DNA from: a virus
DNA length: 21,907 nucleotides
Virus record (IMG/VR): IMGVR_UViG_3300024273_000237
Coordinates: 1 to 21,907 of that record
Strand: one strand, 5' to 3'
The first letter of the stretch is position 1. Every line of letters starts with the position of its first letter. Of this stretch, positions 8,236 to 13,969 are shown piece by piece. Below the pieces are notes generated by a model, which saw only the letters and a list, made by a program, of their open reading frames with translations, searched no databases and had not been told where the DNA came from. The position numbers and the translations under genes were made by a program.

Positions 8236-8855
8236 TGCCATCTGACGCTACATTCCTTGAGGTTAAAAATGCTTTTCAGTCCATTGCTGGGCTGGAAAGC
8301 TTAACCGCTGCTGACGAGTTCTTTTTAACAAGTTCTTTAAATCGTGCGGTGTACCGTGCTTACAATGAATCAGATAGCTGGCCACGTTACTTAGTTGTAG
8401 GTGAATCCAGATTGCTTCTAACAGACCCAGCAGCAACGGTTCCATACGTAGAAGCAGCCAAAGAAACTATCGGTGAGTTCTTACGTATTCATAGGACTCA
8501 GCCATTCCTAAGGAACTCTGTTGTAGAGTTTGAGTTTTATGTAGATTCCGCTGGAGCGCATATACTGAACTTAACTACATCGGATAGCACTTCGGTATTT
8601 GTAACCTATAAGAAAGAACTACAAACAAACTTTACTCCAGACAGTACAGATATTCCAGGGGAGTTTGTTGATTATATTATCTACACTGCCCTATCTGACT
8701 TTTATACTGGAGATGGTCAAACTGATAAAGCAGCTATGGCTGCTGCTCAAGCTAAATTAATGCTTGATATAGAACTACTTAGGCTAGATAAAAAAGCCAA
8801 CAACAATACAATTAACAAGAAGTTTTCAACTTACGTAAATCGTCAATCCAGATAA
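8235..8855 (+). CDS. Head-tail adaptor / tail tube A-like protein, copy 2
   Basis: A 206-residue paralogue of the preceding gene. Shared landmarks in the same order are QSIAGLESLTAADEFFL (15-31), LRIHRTQP (83-90), SVFVTYKKEL (120-129) and GDGQTDKA (159-166). It lacks the C-terminal Arg/Gln-rich tail of copy 1 and a central Gly/Asn-rich insertion. Start and stop are in TAATG overlap with copy 1, so the two are co-translated. Either they form different layers of the tail connector or copy 2 has taken a new role, such as sealing the neck. The paralogy is seen in the sequence; the functional split is inferred. Confidence 0.8.
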   Translation: MPSDATFLEVKNAFQSIAGLESLTAADEFFLTSSLNRAVYRAYNESDSWPRYLVVGESRLLLTDPAATVPYVEAAKETIGEFLRIHRTQPFLRNSVVEFEFYVDSAGAHILNLTTSDSTSVFVTYKKELQTNFTPDSTDIPGEFVDYIIYTALSDFYTGDGQTDKAAMAAAQAKLMLDIELLRLDKKANNNTINKKFSTYVNRQSR

Positions 8856-8859
8856 CATC

Positions 8860-8870
8860 TGTGCTATAAT
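8860..8870 (+). promoter_or_regulatory. Extended -10 promoter of the adhesion block (possibly leaderless)
   Basis: TGTGCTATAAT is identical to the 11-mer before the scaffold gene and contains the TGnTATAAT extended -10. There is no good -35. The last T of the box is six bases before the ATG at 8877, so a start site seven bases downstream would fall on the A of the start codon and yield a leaderless transcript. It sits in the 21-base gap between the adaptor and the next gene. Confidence 0.6.
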
Positions 8871-8876
8871 ACAATT

Positions 8877-9134
8877 ATGAGTTCATCAAGAAACAACACC
8901 TTAGAATTTTCCTCAGTTGGATCAGAAGCTTTTACTTCTGGTGGATCTACAACTGGTCAACGCTATGGAGCGTTGCAAATTATTAACGACACTGTTTTCT
9001 CAGCATTAGTTGCTAGCAATGTAGATGGTATTGCCAACCTGCAAACTATTACTATTGCAGCAGGAACCGTACTGTACGGTCAGTTCAGTGCCTTCACGAT
9101 TACAACTGGCGTTGTGGTAGCTCACAAGTACTAG
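8877..9134 (+). CDS. Small beta-rich protein of unknown function
   Basis: An 85-residue protein rich in Ser, Thr, Gly and Val with alternating hydrophobic residues (ALQIINDTVFSALVASNVDG, TITIAAGTVLYGQFSAFTIT), consistent with an all-beta fold. No signal peptide or catalytic motif is seen. It is the first gene behind the second promoter and lies at the entry to the fibre block, so a small virion decoration or fibre-associated protein is plausible. The next gene starts one base after its TAG (TAG-T-ATG). Confidence 0.72.
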   Translation: MSSSRNNTLEFSSVGSEAFTSGGSTTGQRYGALQIINDTVFSALVASNVDGIANLQTITIAAGTVLYGQFSAFTITTGVVVAHKY

Positions 9135-9135
9135 T

Positions 9136-9360
9136 ATGAACCTTAACCTTAGTAGCAGACTAGGGCGGGGTAGGGTAGTTGCGTCAGCTCCTCCTCCTGC
9201 AACATCGTCACTATATTTAAGGACTGGCGGTACTTTTTTATATCTACGACCTAGCTCAACATTTAAATACCTCAGACCTGCACTTAACGAGCTAGGAACA
9301 ATGACCTTCAACGGACAGCCTTTTTTTTTTAACGGAAATAATTTAACGTATAACGGATAA
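9136..9360 (+). CDS. Small repeat-containing protein of unknown function
   Basis: A 74-residue basic protein. The middle carries three copies of a short pattern with YLR (SLYLRTGGTF, FLYLRPSSTF, KYLRPALNE), and the end has NGQPFFFNGNNLTYNG. A run of exactly ten T bases (9321-9330) codes for the FFF and could cause polymerase slippage or a sequencing error, but neither shifted frame extends past about 15 bases. It lies directly between a small beta-rich gene and the long collagen-like fibre. I do not recognise the family; linkage to fibres is by position. Confidence 0.65.
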   Translation: MNLNLSSRLGRGRVVASAPPPATSSLYLRTGGTFLYLRPSSTFKYLRPALNELGTMTFNGQPFFFNGNNLTYNG

Positions 9361-9364
9361 CATT

Positions 9365-11410
9365 ATGAGTATTGATTTAGGAAATACACCAACAGGAACA
9401 CCACCTACCCAAGCCGAGAAAGAGCAAATTTGCGCAGCCATCGGGATGAGTGATGCGATTGTAGCAACCGCTGACGGCAAGTATCCAGCACTTGACGGTA
9501 GCTTGATTGCGAACGTTGTTGGTGAGCAGGGTCTACAGGGCATTCAAGGTCTTCAAGGTGAAGCGGGTGAAACTGGTGCTACTGGTGCTGATTCAACTAT
9601 TGCTGGTCCTCAAGGTGAAACTGGTCCTCAAGGTCCAACTGGTCCTCAAGGAGCGGAAGGGCTTATGCCAAATGTTGATAATGTTACAACTGGACCAGCA
9701 GGACCAGCAGGTGTTGTTGAGGGATTAGATGATATTTTAGCAAGAATTACATCATTAGAACAATATTCACCATTAACAAATGTTAGTAATGGCGCAGTTT
9801 CAGATATTACTTATAAGAATAAAGAAGAAATTACACTTGGAGAAAAATTACAAAATATAACAATAAATAGTGAAGGTGGATCAGTACCTTGGACTCCCGA
9901 TATGCTTCCTGGTATGCAATTATGGTTAGATGCTAGCGATTTAACAAGTATAGGAACATCTTGGACTGATAAATCAGGAAATGTAAACATAGTTGAAAAG
10001 AATGGTAATCCAACATTAGTAACAGACACTAACAGTGGATTGAAAATGATTCATTATTCAGTCGACACGTTAGATAACCACGAACTTACAAATACTATTA
10101 ATGGTATAAATACAGTCTTTTGGGTATTTAATGATACTGGTCCAAGGCCCCGAGCTAACAACGAATTCATCTCCATCCTAGGAGGACCTGCTGCGCCTGA
10201 ACCATTCTATCGGGATAACTATGGTGCATTATGGAAATGGAATCAAGGGCTTGGAACGCACGAGACTAATAAAGCATACATCAATGGTTTAAGAGGTACT
10301 GATGCTAATACTCAGTTTATTCCTACTACACTAAGTGTTTTATGTGTTAAATCAGAAGCCCTTGGTGCTGCTGGTTTTCCTGTTACAGGATTTGGGACAA
10401 AGTATGGTGCTGCTGCTGGTTTTGAAGGTAATTTAGGTGAATTGATATTATTTGACTCATATTTGTCAGAAGACGATATAACAAAAGTTGAAGGCTATCT
10501 ATCACATAAGTGGAATTTGAACAGTGATTTGTTATATGAGGCAGACACATCACACCCTCATTTAATATTACCACCAATGAACGATAGTGGCGTGATAGTA
10601 GAAGGTTGGTCTAAATCATCTGGAATGTGGGACCCTGCACAATTACAACAAGGAATATTACAAGGGAATGGAATGCCTGTGTCTATCAAGCAGTCAGTTG
10701 AAACATTACCTAATGAAATTTATGATGTTAATGTTGTAAGAGCAGATGAAAATGAGGCTTTAGTTATTAAATTATCAACAGATGTTAATGTAAAATGGTT
10801 ATCACACGCAGATGATATTACAGATACAGTTGATGTTCCTTTTAATACAGTTGCTAGATTTCAAGTTATAGGAAATGAGACACCAACTTACATAGAGGTT
10901 GATACAATTAATGATACAAATCAAATTACATCAATGTCTATGATACATAAAAAAATAGCAAATGGAGCTATTGAAGTATTAACAAATAACACTATTAAAA
11001 AAACTGCTGGTGTTGATGGTTGGAATGCAGGTACTTCTTCTACTGAATTTATCAGTGGTCAAGGAGAGGGCTATGTACAATTTCAAATGGGTCAATCTGG
11101 AAAGGCTATTAAAGTTGGTTTGATACATAACGATGTTGATTATGTAAACACTGCTCCATATGAAATGTTATTCTTTGAATCCTCTATACAGATTCAAGGG
11201 GTTGTTAGGGATACTTATGTTTCTGGTGATTGGTTTAGGATTAAACACGATTCAGTGAATAATCAAATAGTCTATCAAAAGAGAGATTCAAACTTAGACT
11301 ACCAAACAATCTATAGTGACACGCTTACAACAGACGGTCGCAATCTATATTTAGATACAAGTTTCTTTCACCTAGATGGAAGAATTAACGATGTAAGTCT
11401 TATTAATTAA
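9365..11410 (+). CDS. Collagen-like / LamG-like tail fibre or adhesin
   Basis: A 681-residue modular adhesin. Residues 1-50 form an N-terminal head domain. Gly-X-Y collagen triplets run from 53 to 99 with one break near 76-80, and a short GPAGPAG lies at 110-116. A short coiled-coil segment, LDDILARITSLEQ (121-133), probably sets the trimer. A concanavalin/LamG-like sandwich spans about 180-385, with MQLWLDASD at 184-192, WTDKSG at 200-205, LGELILFDSYLS at 358-369 and VEGYLSHKWNL at 375-385. A linker domain follows, then a second beta sandwich from about 545 to 681. Base composition falls sharply after about 9670. Arg codons are 6 AGA, 3 AGG and one each CGA, CGG and CGC, with no CGT. Receptor or polysaccharide binding is the likely job. 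Confidence 0.85.
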   Translation: MSIDLGNTPTGTPPTQAEKEQICAAIGMSDAIVATADGKYPALDGSLIANVVGEQGLQGIQGLQGEAGETGATGADSTIAGPQGETGPQGPTGPQGAEGLMPNVDNVTTGPAGPAGVVEGLDDILARITSLEQYSPLTNVSNGAVSDITYKNKEEITLGEKLQNITINSEGGSVPWTPDMLPGMQLWLDASDLTSIGTSWTDKSGNVNIVEKNGNPTLVTDTNSGLKMIHYSVDTLDNHELTNTINGINTVFWVFNDTGPRPRANNEFISILGGPAAPEPFYRDNYGALWKWNQGLGTHETNKAYINGLRGTDANTQFIPTTLSVLCVKSEALGAAGFPVTGFGTKYGAAAGFEGNLGELILFDSYLSEDDITKVEGYLSHKWNLNSDLLYEADTSHPHLILPPMNDSGVIVEGWSKSSGMWDPAQLQQGILQGNGMPVSIKQSVETLPNEIYDVNVVRADENEALVIKLSTDVNVKWLSHADDITDTVDVPFNTVARFQVIGNETPTYIEVDTINDTNQITSMSMIHKKIANGAIEVLTNNTIKKTAGVDGWNAGTSSTEFISGQGEGYVQFQMGQSGKAIKVGLIHNDVDYVNTAPYEMLFFESSIQIQGVVRDTYVSGDWFRIKHDSVNNQIVYQKRDSNLDYQTIYSDTLTTDGRNLYLDTSFFHLDGRINDVSLIN

Positions 11411-11463
11411 AACCCTAATAAAGTCATAGAGACACCATCAAAACAACTTAAACCAAAATAATT

Positions 11464-12132
11464 ATGGCAGACTTTACAGTATCAACAGACATAGACACTT
11501 TCCTACAGAGTGCAGATAACGCAGCAGCACGTGGCTCGCTGGGAGCAATCAACTACCCCTACACTACTGACTTTCAGTCAGGAGTAGAGCAGACTCGAAA
11601 CCTTACTACGATTACATCTTCAGATGGGTATCTTTACAGCAGCGTTACCAGCATTTACGTTGGCAGCAACGTTACCAGCATAGGGTCTAGGGCATTCTAT
11701 TTCAGCACCCTGTCGAGCGCAACCATCAGCAGCGGTGTCACCAGCTTAGGGTCTTACTGTTTCTCTTTCTGCCCCCTGACGAGCGTCATCATTCCCGATA
11801 GTGTCACCAGCATCGGGACTCGTGCATTCGAGCAATGCAGCAGCCTGACGAGCGCAACTATCGGCAACAGCGTCACCAGCTTAGGGTCTGAATGTTTCGC
11901 TTTCTGCAGCAACCTGACGAGCATCATCATCCCCGACAGCGTCACCAGCATCGGGTTTAGCGCATTCGGTTCCTGCACTAACCTAGCAACAATTAACTGC
12001 TTTGCATTAGCCGCTCCTCTTTTAGGGGCAACTCCATTCAGTGGAATTGCAGCTACAGATATTCACGTCCCAGTAGGAGCAACAGGATACGGAACTACAT
12101 ATGGAGGTTTGACAGTTGTCGCAGACTTATAA
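11464..12132 (+). CDS. BspA-type leucine-rich-repeat fibre protein
   Basis: A 222-residue protein. Residues 1-30 (ADFTVSTDIDTFLQSADNAA, ARGSLGA) are a head motif I recognise from other phage fibre proteins, suggesting it attaches to the virion. Residues about 61-180 are LRR_5/BspA-type repeats of 22-23 residues with the core TSIG..AF..C..LTS..I.DSV. The five units alternate between two kinds (ABABA). The C-terminal part, from NCFALAAPLL to the end, is the cap typical of BspA-like proteins, with PVGATGYG. BspA-type LRRs bind proteins or surfaces in bacterial adhesins. Here a receptor-binding or decoy role is inferred. The nucleotide repeats invite recombination and variation in repeat number. 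Confidence 0.82.
   Translation: MADFTVSTDIDTFLQSADNAAARGSLGAINYPYTTDFQSGVEQTRNLTTITSSDGYLYSSVTSIYVGSNVTSIGSRAFYFSTLSSATISSGVTSLGSYCFSFCPLTSVIIPDSVTSIGTRAFEQCSSLTSATIGNSVTSLGSECFAFCSNLTSIIIPDSVTSIGFSAFGSCTNLATINCFALAAPLLGATPFSGIAATDIHVPVGATGYGTTYGGLTVVADL
11671..11990 (+). repeat. 66/69-base tandem LRR-coding repeats (ABABA)
   Basis: The phrase GT(C/T)ACCAGC begins units at 11671, 11737, 11803, 11872 and 11941, giving spacings of 66, 66, 69 and 69. Units 2 and 4 (TSLG..CF.FC) match each other better than their neighbours, as do units 1, 3 and 5 (TSIG..AF). This points to past duplication of a two-unit block of about 135 bases. Confidence 0.85.
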
Positions 12133-12147
12133 TGATTGCAGACCTAT

Positions 12148-12948
12148 ATGAGTAAAAAATTACATTTCGTATCTGGTCTTCCCCGAGCTTGCTCCACGCT
12201 GCTCTGTAATCTACTTGCACAGAACCCACGGGTTCACGCTACCCCTACCAGTGCCTTGCACGAAATAGGATATATAGCTCGTCAAGTGTTTCAGACTGAA
12301 GAAGCAAAAGCTGTGGATATGAAGAATGTCCTTGAGCCTATGTATCTGGACTACGTCAAAGCTGGCTGTGAGAATGCTTTCAATAGCATCACGGACCGCC
12401 CTGTAGTTGTAGACAAATGCCGCTCTTGGGTTGGTCACCTCGACCAGCTCTTTAAAGTATGGCATAATGCTAAAGTTCTTGTCCCTGTCCGTGATATCCG
12501 TGGCATCCTCTCTAGTATGGAGAAGAAGCGCAGACAGCATCCCGAAGTATTTAATGGTGCAGAGCAACAGAACCCGCAGAATTGGACAACGATTGATAAG
12601 CGTGTCAACGGATGGCTGCAAAGCCCTCCAATTGGAATTGCTATTGAGAGACTCCACGAAGCCAAGGAACGCTTTGGCGACAAGCTTATGTTCGTTCACG
12701 CAGAGGACTTAACAGAGAACCCTCAGGACGTAATGAACAAAGTCTGGGAGTATCTAGGCGAAGAACCATTCATCCATAATACATCCAACGTAGAGCAGTA
12801 TACGCAAGAACACGATGTAGGCTTCCCTTATGGAGACCACGTCATTCGACAAGAAGTAAAACCTTTAAAGAAAGACTGGCACGAGACACTCGGTCGCCCG
12901 CTGTCAGAGCAACTTAACCAAAAATTTGATTGGATAAACAACTTATGA
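12148..12948 (+). CDS. Sulfotransferase
   Basis: Predicted cytosolic PAPS-dependent sulfotransferase of 266 residues, moving sulfate from 3'-phosphoadenosine 5'-phosphosulfate to an unknown acceptor. The 5'-phosphosulfate loop is at 8-19 (VSGLPRACSTLL; the usual form is PRSGSTLL). The 3'-phosphate site is VLVPVRDIRGILSSMEKKRR, with the conserved Arg and Ser present but Ile instead of Pro after Asp. VDKCRSWVGHL matches the segment before it, and MFVHAEDLTENPQDVMNKVW plus EYLGEEPF matches the usual C-terminal EDL..P...FLG pattern. The start at 12148 is taken over an in-frame TTG at 12136. It lies between the LRR fibre and a fibre chaperone and overlaps the chaperone start by four bases (ATGA). 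Substrate could be host or virion glycan, or protein tyrosine; this is not visible. Confidence 0.88.
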   Translation: MSKKLHFVSGLPRACSTLLCNLLAQNPRVHATPTSALHEIGYIARQVFQTEEAKAVDMKNVLEPMYLDYVKAGCENAFNSITDRPVVVDKCRSWVGHLDQLFKVWHNAKVLVPVRDIRGILSSMEKKRRQHPEVFNGAEQQNPQNWTTIDKRVNGWLQSPPIGIAIERLHEAKERFGDKLMFVHAEDLTENPQDVMNKVWEYLGEEPFIHNTSNVEQYTQEHDVGFPYGDHVIRQEVKPLKKDWHETLGRPLSEQLNQKFDWINNL

Positions 12949-13331
12949 AATACGCATTAATCAACCCAAGAGGACGCATCCTCCGAACATCAGAGGAAGC
13001 ATTTAAATTTACTCCAGAGGGACGTGAAGTTACTGAACTTACTGATGAGCAAGCTCTGGAAGTTGAGGCTTCAGTCAAGGGTTTGTTCCTAGTTGAAGGA
13101 GAGCTAATTTCCCTTAAAGCAAAACGTTGGATGGAACAGCCAGAGGCTGTAAAAGCATCACTACGTCCAGAGCGTAACCGTCTACTAGCTGCATCCGACT
13201 GGACACAGCTCAACGATACTACTCTCCCAGAGGACATACTTGCTGCTTGGTCTGTATATCGTCAAGACCTGCGTGACCTGACAGATGAGATTGATGAGAA
13301 CGGTGAAGTAGACTTCCCAGAAAAACCTTAA
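12945..13331 (+). CDS. Tail fibre assembly chaperone-like protein
   Basis: A 128-residue acidic protein. Residues 74-112 contain RPERNRLLAASDWTQL, then LPEDILAAWSVYRQDLRDL, a close match by eye to the phage tail assembly chaperone family (Phage_tail_APC type, pattern R..R..LL..SDWTQ...D......W..YRQ.LRD). Such proteins help fibres fold and trimerise and are normally beside the fibre gene they serve. Here the nearest fibres are the LRR and collagen-like proteins, with the sulfotransferase in between. The start at 12945 overlaps the sulfotransferase stop as ATGA, preferable to an in-frame TTG at 12930. Confidence 0.8.
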   Translation: MKYALINPRGRILRTSEEAFKFTPEGREVTELTDEQALEVEASVKGLFLVEGELISLKAKRWMEQPEAVKASLRPERNRLLAASDWTQLNDTTLPEDILAAWSVYRQDLRDLTDEIDENGEVDFPEKP

Positions 13332-13336
13332 TTTGA

Positions 13337-13504
13337 ATGCAAGACATTGTTTACAAATCTACCATAGGCACAGGGGGTTTTATCGCCACCATTGAACTAG
13401 GTCACATCAACGAACTTCTAGGACTAGTCGTGGGTTTTGCTACTCTAGTCTATATGTCTGCATCAGCAGTCAAGGTAATCAAGGAACTCCAGAAAAAGGA
13501 TTAA
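13337..13504 (+). CDS. Small single-span membrane protein (holin candidate)
   Basis: A 55-residue protein reading MQDIVYKSTIGTGGF and so on to a charged tail KVIKELQKKD. One hydrophobic segment spans roughly residues 27-47 (LLGLVVGFATLVYMSASAV), enough to cross the membrane once, with a basic end that should stay in the cytoplasm. It lies five bases after the chaperone stop, and the next membrane protein begins one base after its TAA. Size, single span and basic tail fit a holin or antiholin, but no lysozyme is visible in the window, so the lysis role is a guess. Confidence 0.7.
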   Translation: MQDIVYKSTIGTGGFIATIELGHINELLGLVVGFATLVYMSASAVKVIKELQKKD

Positions 13505-13505
13505 T

Positions 13506-13901
13506 ATGACACCAGAACTAATAGCAATGCTAGGCGGCGGCGTAAGCGGCTTCGTAATGAAGATGATCGCAGCGCAGTCCGAGAATCAGGCACGTCTCTT
13601 TGAGCGTATGCTCCAGAAGCAGGTAGCAGCAGATGACTCAGCGGATCGGGCATCGGCTCGTGGAGGCGTGTATATGCGCCGTCTTATTACAGCGGCTGTT
13701 ATCTTTGCTATTGTACTGGCTCCATTCGTCTTTGCATTCACTGACATAGGTGTTACCCTTCAATCGGAATCCAAAGGCTTCCTAGGGCTATTCAAGAGCC
13801 TTGAGTGGAGCACTGTACAGGGTTTTGTTATCCTGCCAGAGATCCGTCAAACAGCTTTAGCCATTGTAGGTTTTTACTTTGGTTCATCCCAAGTTAAATA
13901 A
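13506..13901 (+). CDS. Membrane protein with two predicted spans (holin or virion membrane protein candidate)
   Basis: A 131-residue protein. The N terminus has a Gly-rich amphipathic segment (MLGGGVSGFVMKMIAAQ), then a charged helix with RLFERMLQKQVAADDSADRA. A clear membrane span covers about 59-78 (RLITAAVIFAIVLAPFVFAF), and a second, weaker one lies about 103-126 (TVQGFVILPEIRQTALAIVG, FYFG). AAGGA lies five bases before the ATG, one of the few good Shine-Dalgarno sites here. With the preceding 55-residue protein it makes a membrane pair just upstream of the tail nozzle gene. Lysis timing or a membrane-associated step of DNA entry are both possible; I cannot decide. Confidence 0.75.
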   Translation: MTPELIAMLGGGVSGFVMKMIAAQSENQARLFERMLQKQVAADDSADRASARGGVYMRRLITAAVIFAIVLAPFVFAFTDIGVTLQSESKGFLGLFKSLEWSTVQGFVILPEIRQTALAIVGFYFGSSQVK

Positions 13902-13969
13902 TTAATAAACTATCAGCTAATTACTGCAGCCGTAAGGCTTGGGATTGCTAACAACCAGAGGAATAATAC

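Noticed and set aside
9507-9728. Plus-strand frame inside the collagen region
   Set aside because: It is the +1 shadow of the Gly-X-Y repeats, with monotonous Leu/Val/Lys composition.
11671-11990. Regular repeats that look like a CRISPR array
   Set aside because: The spacing is 66/69 bases in one reading frame, the intervening sequences are similar to each other, and they encode LRR units.
9365-12132. Diversity-generating retroelement acting on a fibre gene
   Set aside because: No reverse transcriptase and no near-identical template repeat are visible in the window.
13928-13939. AGCC-GTAA-GGCT hairpin in the gap before the nozzle gene
   Set aside because: Only four base pairs and no T tract, so not a terminator; no other evidence for a structured RNA.
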